From Leptospira venezuelensis (GTDB taxonomy: Bacteria > Spirochaetota > Leptospiria > Leptospirales > Leptospiraceae), in assembly GCF_002150035.1 (NCBI RefSeq), contig NZ_NETS01000010.1, positions 868,001 to 932,000 of the forward strand: a DNA stretch of 64,000 nt. The letters run 5' to 3'. The notes beneath the pieces are model-generated. The model was not told where the DNA came from and made no database searches. It saw only the letters and a program-made list of their open reading frames with translations. Position 1 is the stretch's first letter. The number at the start of each line of letters is the position of its first letter. Below are positions 7,650 through 15,763 of this stretch, piece after piece. A program made the translations under genes and the position numbers.

Positions 7650-9011
7650 ATGACATTACATACGCAACAGTCAAATAGTTTCGAAGAACTACTAGAGTTA
7701 TATCTTTCTGGCGAGCTTGACGCCGCTGGAAAGAAACAACTTTTGGAAATTGTATTAAAAGATCCTGACAGAGCGGCCGAATACCGAAAAATTACTCAGA
7801 TCCAGTCACAACTTAGAACTTCTAGTGCTTCTTTAGAGTTAAAAAAACTTTCTCCTAAAACTTCTTCTAAAAAAATCATTCCTTTCCCTAAACCTGCGAT
7901 CTATCTTGCGGCTGCAGCTATAGTATTTGCATCTTTTGGAATATATTTTTATCAAAATTCTTCGATTAAAAAAGGGGAAGCTACTTTAGATAAGTTCACT
8001 TATTCATATGGTGATTGTTCTATTGAAGGTAAAACTTCTCAAGCTGGAGAGAATGTGTCCGGCAAGAGGATCGTATCAGGGAAATCTTCAATTTGCGACG
8101 TTCAATTAGAAGGGGAGAAGAGTGTTGCACTTAGAGCCTTACCTAATTCAGACTTCACTGCTGAACGTAAAGAAAATGCAATCCATGTTTCTCTTGGATA
8201 TGGAACAATTCTTCTTGATAGCCAAGGCCCGAAAGACGCAGAAAATATTTCTATAGGTTCTGATGACTTCAGATTAATTTTAGAAGGAACTAAGGTCTCG
8301 GTCAACAAAGGACGTACGGATTCTTCTCTCTCTGTAAAAGTATTAGAAGGAAAAGTTAGATTTGAATCTGGAGATGCGATTTTCTTCGAGTCAGTCTCCA
8401 GTTGGTTGACCAAGGAAGAAATCGCTCTTCTCGCAAAAGAATATCCTATCTTATTTGATAAACAAGAACTAACAATAGAATCAGGACAACAGCTTGCATG
8501 GAAAGGATTCTCTCCAGCGAGAATGAAAGGTCTCAAAAGAATCGAAGATTCGATCAAAGCAAGTAAGAAGTCCCAGCCTAGCGTGCAATTAGATGAAACT
8601 TTAATTAAAAGTTTAAAACCTCATGTGGATTCTCTTCCTAAGGATCCGTTCCTTATCTCTCCTAAAGAGCTTAAGAATTCTCTCAAAAAAATACTTCCTG
8701 ATGAAAAAGCGGACCTGGAAAGAAAGTTTGCGAGTATGGTCCGTTTCCCTCCAAAAGACCTGAAAGAAAGAGAACAATTGATGGAGTTGGTCAAGAAGGT
8801 CGACAAAGCATCCATTTTGGATATCTTAAATAGTAAAGGTCCAGGTGCTGCTCCTCGAGAAATCTCTCAAGAAGTTCGTATTCTTTACCTAAAAGACGGA
8901 TCTATGGAAAGAGGGATTATCTACCAGCAAGATAGCTTCTATGTAGTATTAAGACCGGATGGTAACTTGATTATTCCGGTAGATGCTGTAGAAAGAATAG
9001 AATCTGAGTAA
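7650..9011 (+). CDS. FecR-domain membrane protein, probable anti-sigma factor
   Basis: A 453-residue protein. An N-terminal cytoplasmic helical part, SFEELLELYLSGELDAAGK, resembles the sigma-binding end of anti-sigma factors. A single membrane helix lies near residues 83-103 (AIYLAAAAIVFASFGIYFY). A FecR-like beta-rich periplasmic domain follows, with SGKSSICDVQLEG, LGYGTILL and VLEGKVRFESGDA. The C-terminal half is long and Lys/Leu-rich with no recognised domain. An in-frame TTG at 7623 also exists, but ATG 7650, two bases after the sigma stop, is preferred. It is probably cotranscribed with the sigma gene. The stop abuts the convergent membrane-protein gene with no spacer. Confidence 0.8.
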   Translation: MTLHTQQSNSFEELLELYLSGELDAAGKKQLLEIVLKDPDRAAEYRKITQIQSQLRTSSASLELKKLSPKTSSKKIIPFPKPAIYLAAAAIVFASFGIYFYQNSSIKKGEATLDKFTYSYGDCSIEGKTSQAGENVSGKRIVSGKSSICDVQLEGEKSVALRALPNSDFTAERKENAIHVSLGYGTILLDSQGPKDAENISIGSDDFRLILEGTKVSVNKGRTDSSLSVKVLEGKVRFESGDAIFFESVSSWLTKEEIALLAKEYPILFDKQELTIESGQQLAWKGFSPARMKGLKRIEDSIKASKKSQPSVQLDETLIKSLKPHVDSLPKDPFLISPKELKNSLKKILPDEKADLERKFASMVRFPPKDLKEREQLMELVKKVDKASILDILNSKGPGAAPREISQEVRILYLKDGSMERGIIYQQDSFYVVLRPDGNLIIPVDAVERIESE

Positions 9012-9695
9012 TTAGTGATTTAAGTTCTTCTTCCAAAACGGAAGATATAATAAAGTAAATACTAACATTCCTAAAGCCTGCATCCAAAGGATATAAATAG
9101 GCCAAGGGCCTAAATAATCCATCAAAGAGCCTGCGGCAGACTTCTCCCTCATATATCCATAATTTGAATCTAATGCAAAATCTATAATTAAAGCAACAAC
9201 CACGTAAATTTGGCTATAAAGAACTGATCTAAGCACTGCTCCTTTTCTAGGAGTTAACTCTAAACCAAATACAACATAAAGAGCAGAAATCACCAGACCG
9301 GAATGCGCGATAAAAAATATAAAAAAGTAAATATGAGGAAATGTAACCGAAAGATCTGGAGTGATTACTCCTTGCATAGAACCTGCAATGACCCAAAAAT
9401 AAGAAAGTTCTGCCAGAGTTCTGTTCATAGTAAATAATGCCAGAGAGGTTACAATTGCCGACCAATTGCAAAATTCCATAGGCAGATCATAACGTATCTG
9501 CCAATAGCCTGAATCTATTCTATATATTACGTAAACAAAATAGTTTAAAAGAAGAATGATACCAAGAGTATATCCGATGATATTTTTGGTTTTGGAAGAA
9601 GCAAATTTTCTAGCAAAATATGGGAGACTGAAACTGAGGAATGCAGTAAGAAAAAGAATAATAAAATGGAGAGGGCCCCAATGTTCGAATCTCAT
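9012..9695 (-). CDS. TIGR02206/YwaF-type integral membrane protein
   Basis: A 227-residue protein with about seven predicted membrane helices. It matches my memory of the TIGR02206 (YwaF) family: an N-terminal F-x-x-W-G-P-L-H-F segment, then DLPMEFCNWSAI, where family members have a polar LPL.LC motif, and GSMQGVITPDLS after the fourth helix. Function of the family is unknown. The gene ends directly against the FecR-like gene on the other strand with no intergenic base. It is preceded by the thioesterase gene on the same strand, 45 bases upstream, so the two may share a transcript. Confidence 0.75.
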   Translation of the reverse strand: MRFEHWGPLHFIILFLTAFLSFSLPYFARKFASSKTKNIIGYTLGIILLLNYFVYVIYRIDSGYWQIRYDLPMEFCNWSAIVTSLALFTMNRTLAELSYFWVIAGSMQGVITPDLSVTFPHIYFFIFFIAHSGLVISALYVVFGLELTPRKGAVLRSVLYSQIYVVVALIIDFALDSNYGYMREKSAAGSLMDYLGPWPIYILWMQALGMLVFTLLYLPFWKKNLNH

Positions 9696-9740
9696 AGAAG
9701 ATACCCTCTCCTTGCGTTAGCTAAATTTCAAATCATAAAT

Positions 9741-10565
9741 TCAATCAAAGAGTGGATTATTCTTTACGCTAAAGATCATTTTCATTTCTTCTTCAGTGAA
9801 TTGGTGAGGTCTTTTTCTTTTTAGATCCATAAAAAGTCCATGTACTACCGAAGTAAGAATCAACTTTTTTGTTTTTTTAGAGAATACATCATGACGAAAT
9901 GCTAATCGATTCTTCTCTGCTTTTTGATAAACCGTAACAATTACAAAATCATCCGGAAAACTCATTGTGCCAAAGTAATTCAAATCAGCTTTGTAAACCA
10001 CCGGGCCGATTCCTTTCGCCTGTAATGAATGCAGGTCCAATCCACATTGATAAGAAGATCGAATCCTGGCATCATCTAGATAATACTGGATCGTTTCTAA
10101 ATTTACCTTTCCTTCTGGATCCATCTCCGGCCAGCCAACGCTGATCGGATGATAGAACGCATAAGGGTAATCAGCTTCGGAATAAAAGACTTCTTCCGCA
10201 TCATCAAAAAGGCTTAAAACGAATTTTGCCTTACATACTAATACAGAATCGGAAGTACGAAAGATTTCCTGCATGATCTCAGTAGATTCTGGATCGGAGT
10301 GAAGGATGTCTGTAGTAACAATAGCATCTTCTGGATATTTTAGCTCTGCTTTATATTCTATTACGCTTTGGCGGACTACCAAGCGGTCTGAACTCAGGAT
10401 TGCTTCCCCTTCTTCTTTTAAAAGTTGGAAGGTTTTGATCCTTGCTTCTTCAAAATAACTTTGGTACGTTCCATTGTTTACATGTCCGTTTACATCTATA
10501 TCCGATTTACGGACAGGAACTGTAAAAGATGTGATGATCTTATCTGTTTTTTCCATGAGCCTCAT
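9741..10565 (-). CDS. Double-hotdog acyl thioesterase-like protein
   Basis: A 274-residue protein with two 4HBT-type hotdog domains. The first contains SDIDVNGHVNNGTYQSYFEEAR, the classical thioesterase helix with Asp and Asn/His; the second contains an analogous GKVNLETIQYYLDDARI. Double-hotdog proteins of this kind hydrolyse acyl-CoA or acyl-ACP. ATG at 10565 is chosen because GGAGG lies seven bases upstream; the longer TTG frame from 10586 would put that site inside the gene. It is divergent from the TetR gene, and one TetR-type palindrome lies just upstream of its ribosome site, so it is a likely target of that repressor. The substrate is unknown. Confidence 0.8.
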   Translation of the reverse strand: MRLMEKTDKIITSFTVPVRKSDIDVNGHVNNGTYQSYFEEARIKTFQLLKEEGEAILSSDRLVVRQSVIEYKAELKYPEDAIVTTDILHSDPESTEIMQEIFRTSDSVLVCKAKFVLSLFDDAEEVFYSEADYPYAFYHPISVGWPEMDPEGKVNLETIQYYLDDARIRSSYQCGLDLHSLQAKGIGPVVYKADLNYFGTMSFPDDFVIVTVYQKAEKNRLAFRHDVFSKKTKKLILTSVVHGLFMDLKRKRPHQFTEEEMKMIFSVKNNPLFD

Positions 10566-10578
10566 AAAAAAGCCTCCG

Positions 10579-10596
10579 GTAGACAAATCGGTCTAC
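10579..10596. promoter_or_regulatory. Operator-like palindrome (copy 1) next to the thioesterase start
   Basis: GTAGAC (10579-10584) and GTCTAC (10591-10596) with a six-base spacer. The same arms and spacer length recur at 10622-10639. It overlaps or adjoins the thioesterase ribosome-binding region, where repressor binding would block its transcript. Confidence 0.7.
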
Positions 10597-10614
10597 TGCA
10601 TAAATTCCAGAATA

Positions 10615-10646
10615 AATTATGGTAGACAAGTCAGTCTACCATAATT
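10615..10646. promoter_or_regulatory. Operator-like palindrome (copy 2) over the tetR promoter
   Basis: A perfect 13-bp inverted repeat, AATTATGGTAGAC (10615-10627) and GTCTACCATAATT (10634-10646), around AAGTCA. Its core matches copy 1. It covers the -35 and spacer of the predicted tetR promoter, as expected for TetR autorepression. Confidence 0.75.
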
Positions 10647-10651
10647 ATAAT
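10623..10651 (+). promoter_or_regulatory. Predicted sigma-70-type promoter of the TetR gene
   Basis: TAGACA (10623-10628) as -35 and TATAAT (10646-10651) as -10 are separated by exactly 17 bases. The start codon is at 10666 with GGGAGG at 10655-10660, so the leader would be only about eight bases and would begin inside the ribosome site. This makes the exact start point uncertain. Confidence 0.55.
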
Positions 10652-10665
10652 AAAGGGAGGAAAAA

Positions 10666-11262
10666 ATGAGAATTCAAAAAGACTTAATTCGGTCTGACGA
10701 CCCTGCAAAGGACAGAATCCTAAAGGCAGCTTTCAAATTATTCTATTCCAAGGGTTATCCCAATACAGGGATAAATGAAATCCTCGAAGAAGCGGGAGCT
10801 TTTAAGAAGAGCTTGTACATTCATTTTCCATCTAAAAAGGATTTGGGTAAGGCTTATCTTTTGGAACAGGAAGAAGCTATATTAGGTTTTGTTAAAAGGA
10901 TTGCTAAGAAGGAAAAGAAATATTCGGACTTTATTAAATCTTGGATGAAAATGTTGAGAAGAGGTTTGAAAAATACTTATATTTACGGCTGTCCTTACGC
11001 GAATTTATCCAACCAGACACATGATGAGCCGGAGATCTCAGATTTTGTGAAGGTAGCATTGAACCGATGGGTTCTCGACTTCGAACTTTGTTTAAAAGAA
11101 ATTACCTGGAATTCTAAAAAGGTAAAAACTGAGTCTGAATTGAAAGACATTTCAGAAAGTATCCTTTTTTATTATCAAGGGGCTTTGCAATTATACGGAA
11201 TGTCTGGAGATTTCAAACATATTCATCGTTTAGAAAAAGCACTTCTTTCCTTAGATAATTAA
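10666..11262 (+). CDS. TetR-family transcriptional repressor
   Basis: A 198-residue regulator. The N-terminal helix-turn-helix is clear: AKDRILKAAFKLFYSKGYPNT, then INEILEEAGAFKKSLYIHFPSKKDLG. The C-terminal ligand domain is of the TetR_C type with YIYGCPYANLSNQ. GGGAGG sits five bases before the ATG. Two palindromes in the divergent promoter region share the GTAGAC-N6-GTCTAC core, so the protein probably represses itself and the adjacent thioesterase. The inducer may be an acyl compound, given that neighbour, but nothing in the sequence proves it. Confidence 0.9.
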   Translation: MRIQKDLIRSDDPAKDRILKAAFKLFYSKGYPNTGINEILEEAGAFKKSLYIHFPSKKDLGKAYLLEQEEAILGFVKRIAKKEKKYSDFIKSWMKMLRRGLKNTYIYGCPYANLSNQTHDEPEISDFVKVALNRWVLDFELCLKEITWNSKKVKTESELKDISESILFYYQGALQLYGMSGDFKHIHRLEKALLSLDN

Positions 11263-11282
11263 TATAATATTTTTAGGTTTTA

Positions 11283-11879
11283 TTAATCCCAAATAGAGTT
11301 AGCGCATTCTACCAGATCACCAGCAAAATAATGTGGGAAAGAATAAGCTAATTTCCCAGTGATCGGGTTTAAATCTTTATAAGAAACGGAATCGATCCTT
11401 AAGGTATCCGATTCGTCTCTGTAAATTTTGAATTTCAAGTGAAGTTTAAATTTATCTTTTCCGAATTTGAAACTTGTATTATTCTTACATGTTTTAAAAC
11501 AATTATCGAATACTTCTTCGGTGTTTTGATTAGATCTTAGAGTCAGTGATTGTTCCTTACAATTAAAAGAACACTCATCCGGATCGGCAGGCTCATACGG
11601 AAATTCGATCAATACATCCTTATTTCCTTCGATTTTATAAGAGCCGTGTATGATTGGCACCAATTCTCCCGGCCTTCTGCTTCTCATTATTGCGCCGGAA
11701 GGTGGACTCAGGATTAATTCTAGACCGCTAATCTCTAAATATAGTTTAGAATCTATTTTAGGAAAATTTTTTTCCCAGTTTAAACATACCGTTTTACTAT
11801 CTGACTGCGCCCCTATGAAAAAAGGAATACAGAGTAAAAAACTGAATAGAATGGAGAATAAGAACAACTTAACTTTCAT
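11283..11879 (-). CDS. Hypothetical exported protein
   Basis: 198 residues with an N-terminal signal peptide, hydrophobic core LFLFSILFSFLLCIPFF, probably cleaved after GAQ near residue 25. The mature part has seven cysteines, including CSFNCKEQ and CFKTCKN, which could form disulfides in the periplasm. No family is recognised. It converges on the TetR gene with a 20-base gap. ATG at 11879 begins the signal peptide and is the natural start. Confidence 0.6.
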   Translation of the reverse strand: MKVKLFLFSILFSFLLCIPFFIGAQSDSKTVCLNWEKNFPKIDSKLYLEISGLELILSPPSGAIMRSRRPGELVPIIHGSYKIEGNKDVLIEFPYEPADPDECSFNCKEQSLTLRSNQNTEEVFDNCFKTCKNNTSFKFGKDKFKLHLKFKIYRDESDTLRIDSVSYKDLNPITGKLAYSFPHYFAGDLVECANSIWD

Positions 11880-11956
11880 CTGCTTGAAAGAATATTCTAT
11901 AATGAGTTAGGTTAGTCTACCAGCAGAAAAATCAGATTTTCATTACAGATTTAGCA

Positions 11957-12613
11957 TTACTCATTACTCTTAGCTTCTAACTTTTGAATGTCCTTCGCAA
12001 ATTCTTTTAAAAGAGAAGGATCGAATTTTTTACTACCTGGTCTGTCCCGAACCTTCCCCCATAAAAACGCAGCTATATTCAGTTTATTTTTAAGCGGAGA
12101 AGTTTTTGTACTAGAATGAAAATCTTTAACAAAACGATTCCATCTTAGAACGCGATCATCCGGCCTTTCTTCCTTGGGAGGATTTTCATACACCTTCAAA
12201 AGATCTTGGACAGAGAGTTTTAGATTTCCGACCTTCTCAGCATCTCGAACTGCTTCTGCCATTGCCTTGGTAAAACTGAATTTTTTAAGACCATAGTAAT
12301 CTCTGCAGAATTCTCTAAATTTAGAGTCAAAACGAATTCCTTCTGGAATGATTTTAGATTTGAGAGTGATCTCCTTTCCACTTTTGTTTTTTCTGCGAAT
12401 TGATATTGGGCTTATAGATGTATTTTCCTTTTTGAGGAACATATCTCTGCCTAATTTAATATACGATCTTAACCTTTCTTCAAGTTCCGCTTTGGCACCT
12501 TTGGAAGATATTTTTAATCCTGTGCAAATTTCTTGTAATTCTTCTCTGTACCAATAATGAGACTCGAATTCCGAGATTGTTTTGATTTTTTCAAAAGAAG
12601 GACGTAATTTCAT
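11957..12613 (-). CDS. SAP-domain protein with DUF6434-like region
   Basis: 218 residues. The N-terminal part has a SAP/HeH-type helix-extension-helix fold, with LQEICTGLKISSKGAKAELEERLRSY; SAP motifs bind nucleic acids. The middle, IRFDSKFREFCRDYYGLKKFSFTKAMAEAVRDAEK, resembles a region found with SAP domains in small bacterial proteins (DUF6434 as I recall). The C-terminus has NIAAFLWGKVRDRPGSKKF. ATG 12613 is favoured over in-frame TTG codons at 12634 and 12637, though none has a good ribosome site. The gene lies 44 bases downstream of tag on the same strand, so a shared transcript is likely. The role is unknown. Confidence 0.65.
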   Translation of the reverse strand: MKLRPSFEKIKTISEFESHYWYREELQEICTGLKISSKGAKAELEERLRSYIKLGRDMFLKKENTSISPISIRRKNKSGKEITLKSKIIPEGIRFDSKFREFCRDYYGLKKFSFTKAMAEAVRDAEKVGNLKLSVQDLLKVYENPPKEERPDDRVLRWNRFVKDFHSSTKTSPLKNKLNIAAFLWGKVRDRPGSKKFDPSLLKEFAKDIQKLEAKSNE

Positions 12614-12657
12614 TTTTGTTTGCAGGAATTCCAACAATAAGAAGGGATTTATTTTTT

Positions 12658-13218
12658 CTATTTAGAATTCCAAGCAGGCTTGGACTTTAATGCTTTTTTA
12701 TAAATCGGACATCCAGGTCCGTGAGCACCTTCTAAATATCCTGTGCTCATTAAAAACTCATTCACTATTTCTCCACCCACAAATACAAAAGTTTTCTTGA
12801 ATAGTTTGGTCCATTCATCCAATGATTTGGGATGGTGAGAGGCTAACCAATCTTGAAAACTTCCGAATTCTTTTTGAAGACCGACGATCACATTTGCATT
12901 ATGAATTGCAGCATTTATCTTAAGTTTATTTCGAATGATCCCTGCATCGTTCATAAGTCGATCAAAATCTTTTTCAGAAAACTTTGAGATCTTTCCGATG
13001 GAAAAATTTTTATAAGCCTTTCGAAAGTTTTCCTTCTTTCTTAAAATTGTTGTCCAAGATAGACCAGCTTGATTGATTTCTAAAATAAACCGGCCAAATA
13101 ACTCGTCGTCTGACTTTAAGGTAAAACCGTATTCTGTGTCATGATACGTTTTGTTTTCAGGATCTTGATCCTTTTCGAGTGAAAGAACGTAATGGCAATA
13201 TTTTGTAAGAGAATTCAT
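12658..13218 (-). CDS. tag: DNA-3-methyladenine glycosylase I
   Basis: A 186-residue base-excision repair enzyme that removes 3-methyladenine from alkylated DNA. The family zinc site is intact: Cys8, His26 (in TYHDTEYG), His166 and Cys170 (in AHGPGCP), matching the Cys-His-His-Cys pattern of E. coli Tag. The LEINQAGLSWTTILRKKENFRKAY block is typical. The N-terminal region is slightly divergent, with EYG where most members have EWG. It precedes the SAP-domain gene on the same strand. Confidence 0.88.
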   Translation of the reverse strand: MNSLTKYCHYVLSLEKDQDPENKTYHDTEYGFTLKSDDELFGRFILEINQAGLSWTTILRKKENFRKAYKNFSIGKISKFSEKDFDRLMNDAGIIRNKLKINAAIHNANVIVGLQKEFGSFQDWLASHHPKSLDEWTKLFKKTFVFVGGEIVNEFLMSTGYLEGAHGPGCPIYKKALKSKPAWNSK

Positions 13219-13261
13219 ATACTAAAGATAGGATAATCCTAAGAATTAATTCGCTTCTTAC

Positions 13262-13306
13262 AAAAGAACAGGCAAGAAATTTTTTGAATTCTTCTCTCGC
13301 CTGTTC
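13262..13306 (-). terminator. Intrinsic terminator of the MarR-SDR operon
   Basis: GAACAGGC (13266-13273) and GCCTGTTC (13299-13306) pair as an 8-bp stem; an inner AAGAA/TTCTT pairing extends it. Read on the minus strand the stem is followed by TTTTG. It lies 27 bases beyond the SDR stop codon. Confidence 0.6.
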
Positions 13307-13332
13307 ATAAATCTATAAAATAAGTATTCGGT

Positions 13333-14082
13333 CTAAAAACCAATTAACATTCCTCCATCTACTCTAAGAGTTGCTCCTGTAATCCAATCCGCTTCGTCGG
13401 AAGAAAGGAATGCAACTGCCGAAGCTACTGCTTCCTCGGGATTCCTTTTGATCTTTAAAGGAATCGAATTCAAAATAGAATTTCTAATTTCTTCCGGAAC
13501 ATGTTCAGCAAATCTATTATTTATAAAACCGGAAGCGACACAGTTTACGGTGATATTTCTAGAAGCAAGTTCCCTCGCCGCAGATTTGGTGAGTGCGAAT
13601 AGTCCAGCTTTTGCCGAAGAATAATTTGCCTGTCCTGCATTCCCATAAAATCCAGAGACAGATCCAATGTTTACGATTCTACCTGAACTTTTCTTTATCA
13701 TAAACTTTGCAGCAGTTTGTATTCCAAAGAAAGCAGCTTTCAGATTTACTGAGTGTACCTTCTCCCATTTTTCCTCAGACATTCTCAAGAGAAGATCGTC
13801 TTGAACTATTCCGGCATTATTGATCCAAATATCCAAGGCTCCCGTTTTCTCAAATGCAAACTCAGCCAATTCCTTGTTTTGTTGTTTAGATGTGACATCG
13901 CAGGTTTTCCAGAAGACTTTTTCTGGGCTGAGTTTTGCTAATTCATCCGCCGTTTCTTTACAATTGGAATCATCAAGGTCGGAGAGAATAATATTAGAAC
14001 CTCTTTCCAAAAACATCTTTGCGATTGTTTTACCTATTCCTCTAGCCGATCCTGTGATTACCGCAGTTTTACCTTCTAACAT
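13333..14082 (-). CDS. SDR-family oxidoreductase, 3-oxoacyl-ACP reductase (FabG)-like
   Basis: A 249-residue NAD(P)-dependent short-chain dehydrogenase. The cofactor motif TGSARGIG, the structural NNAG, and the catalytic Ser-Tyr-Lys set (GSVSGFYGNAGQANYSSAK) are all intact, and the end GATLRVDGGM is FabG-like. ATG 14082 is chosen: AGGAG lies seven bases upstream, whereas the ATG two codons earlier is too close and the frame start at 14124 has no site. It follows the MarR gene in the same direction, 53 bases on, with a MarR-like operator in the gap. Control by MarR and the absence of other fatty-acid genes suggest a dedicated redox role rather than housekeeping FabG. Confidence 0.85.
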   Translation of the reverse strand: MLEGKTAVITGSARGIGKTIAKMFLERGSNIILSDLDDSNCKETADELAKLSPEKVFWKTCDVTSKQQNKELAEFAFEKTGALDIWINNAGIVQDDLLLRMSEEKWEKVHSVNLKAAFFGIQTAAKFMIKKSSGRIVNIGSVSGFYGNAGQANYSSAKAGLFALTKSAARELASRNITVNCVASGFINNRFAEHVPEEIRNSILNSIPLKIKRNPEEAVASAVAFLSSDEADWITGATLRVDGGMLIGF

Positions 14083-14097
14083 AATCATTCTCCTATT

Positions 14098-14115
14098 TAT
14101 TTCGATGTCGAAATA
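14098..14115. promoter_or_regulatory. MarR-type palindrome upstream of the SDR gene
   Basis: TATTTCGA (14098-14105) and TCGAAATA (14108-14115) around TG form an 18-bp perfect palindrome, 15 bases upstream of the SDR start. A near copy sits before marR. Its size and symmetry suit a MarR dimer. Confidence 0.65.
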
Positions 14116-14135
14116 TTGGTTCAAAAAAATTTACA

Positions 14136-14564
14136 TCATATATCAAAATTCGAATGGATCTTCGTTAAAATTCGCATGAATTCTTCTTTTTCCCCTTGCT
14201 CCAAATTCAGACTAAGCCTTGAAAGTGTAGCTTTGGATGCCTTTTGCACTTTTTCTAAGGTTTGTTTTCCCTTCTCGGTTAATTCTGCCGAAGTTACTCT
14301 TTCGTCTTCATAAGGTTTGGATCGTTTAACATAGCCAAATTCTTCCATCTTATCTAAAAGAGCAGTTACTGTAGAATTGGTTCTGTCCAAAAACTTTGCC
14401 AATTCACTCATTGTTAGAGGACCTTCTTTACCTAATATAAAAAGTACACCTCCATGAGCGGGGACAAGATCTTGAATACCTTGCTTAAGGAATTCTTCGG
14501 ACAAATGTTTTTGGATCCGATCCCTGGTCCTAGACAATAAATGAATTACATATTCAGGCTTCAC
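14136..14564 (-). CDS. MarR-family transcriptional regulator
   Basis: 142 residues with a MarR winged helix: TMSELAKFLDRTNSTVTALLDKMEEFGYVKR is the helix-turn-helix, and PYEDERVTSAELTEKGKQTLEK is the wing with the conserved DxR element. The start is GTG at 14564; the codon just before it is an in-frame TAA, so it cannot lie further upstream. There is no Shine-Dalgarno, and an operator-like palindrome ends one base before the start codon, which hints at a leaderless transcript. It is the first gene of a two-gene operon with the SDR enzyme and probably represses both. Confidence 0.88.
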   Translation of the reverse strand: MKPEYVIHLLSRTRDRIQKHLSEEFLKQGIQDLVPAHGGVLFILGKEGPLTMSELAKFLDRTNSTVTALLDKMEEFGYVKRSKPYEDERVTSAELTEKGKQTLEKVQKASKATLSRLSLNLEQGEKEEFMRILTKIHSNFDI

Positions 14565-14565
14565 T

Positions 14566-14583
14566 TATTTAGACATCGAAATA
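14566..14583. promoter_or_regulatory. MarR-type palindrome at the marR start (one mismatch)
   Basis: TATTTAGA and TCGAAATA around CA, matching the palindrome at 14098-14115 at all but one arm position. It abuts the GTG start codon. TTGACA occurs on the minus strand at 14601-14596, a possible -35, but no good -10 follows at 17 bases. Confidence 0.55.
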
Positions 14584-14636
14584 GTTGTAAAGTTTTGTCA
14601 AGTTGGAAATTCTGAAATTTTTTCAGGATTTGTCGA

Positions 14637-14819
14637 ATGTTAATAAGTTTACTGAGGTTCTGGGACTTTCTAGATATGCCAAACCCGAAACCGTTCGATA
14701 CATTTACTCAAATGTTGGAGAACGATAAAGATATTGAAGTTGTGCAAATTTGGGTAGATGATAGCAATGCTTCTGAATCGAATCATTTTTGTTTGATTAA
14801 AAAACCTGAGGACGGTTGA
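14637..14819 (+). CDS. Possible small hypothetical protein
   Basis: 60 residues, or 47 if it starts at the second ATG (14676). The second start gives a compact acidic protein, MPNPKPFDTFTQMLEND, followed by DIEVVQIWVDDSNASES. No ribosome site is convincing and no family is recognised. It lies in a weakly coding stretch and may not be a gene. Confidence 0.3.
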   Translation: MLISLLRFWDFLDMPNPKPFDTFTQMLENDKDIEVVQIWVDDSNASESNHFCLIKKPEDG

Positions 14820-14944
14820 ATCAATTACGATCGTAATGAAAGTTTAGGAATGGTCGAAGTAGGTAAAGTAATAAAACTATAGCATCTTCAGGATACTAAG
14901 ATCTACAAAATCTATGGACTTAATAACTAATAAAGGAATTTAAA

Positions 14945-15616
14945 ATGAAGCTATTAATATTTTCTATTTTTCTAGTAATGTATGTTAGCTGTACTGCTAA
15001 TTCACGAGTAGAAAATAAGAATATTTCCGTAGCTGAAGGTCAAGCAGAGAAAAAAGGTAGGACTATATATAGAGTACTTTCTAAAAAAGAATATTTGGTT
15101 AATAAAACTATATTGTCTGGTGGTTCCAGAGAAATTTATGAAGCTATACGAAAGAAGAATTCGAAACTAAAAGAAAAAGGAAACGCGATTTTTTGTGGGG
15201 AATTTAACCCTCAAACATTGACCATTCGGATTCAATATGTAGCGAAAGAATATGATGATATGAAACATTCTCTTTTACAGCTTACAGAGAATAGCCCGAA
15301 TATTTACACGGTTCATTTTGGAAATGAACCATTGCATGATGGAATATTCCAGGAAACAGATGATCAAGCTGATACTAAGTTTTGGCAAATTGGTCTTTTT
15401 CCAGTTGGAGCAATACCAAGGATTTCCAATCCAACAAATGACCTTGGAATTTTTACAAACAGATTTTTCGACGTTAAATCCATTGCTCTTAACAAAAAGA
15501 AAATAGATACAATCCGAGACTGCATTATGAATTTTAGAATCCAGTGGTGTGGAGAACAGGCCAATCCGAAAGATCGAGAGTGGCCTGCATGTGATCCACC
15601 AGGTAATGAATATTAA
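14945..15616 (+). CDS. Hypothetical lipoprotein
   Basis: 223 residues. A short signal peptide, KLLIFSIFLVMYVSC, ends in a spirochaete-like lipobox with Cys16. AAAGGA precedes the ATG. The mature protein has no recognised domain; four further cysteines lie at IFCGEF and in the C-terminal part (RDCIMNF, QWCGEQ, PACDPP). It is followed by a degenerate gene and a second small lipoprotein in the same direction, a lineage-specific looking stretch. Confidence 0.6.
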   Translation: MKLLIFSIFLVMYVSCTANSRVENKNISVAEGQAEKKGRTIYRVLSKKEYLVNKTILSGGSREIYEAIRKKNSKLKEKGNAIFCGEFNPQTLTIRIQYVAKEYDDMKHSLLQLTENSPNIYTVHFGNEPLHDGIFQETDDQADTKFWQIGLFPVGAIPRISNPTNDLGIFTNRFFDVKSIALNKKKIDTIRDCIMNFRIQWCGEQANPKDREWPACDPPGNEY

Positions 15617-15763
15617 ATTTATTCTAAATTAATCACAGGACTGCCGTCTTAATTGCAAAAAACTAATTCCTACGACTTAAGATAAAAAATAAACTATCCA
15701 CATTAACGTTAGTGCGCGCCTAACAAATTTTTTGTTTCTCAATATAGGTGCAGAGGAGTTGTT

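Noticed and set aside
11910..11921. GGTTAGTCTACC contains the TetR half-site GTCTAC.
   Set aside because: Only one half-site is present and the spacing does not match the two full operators.
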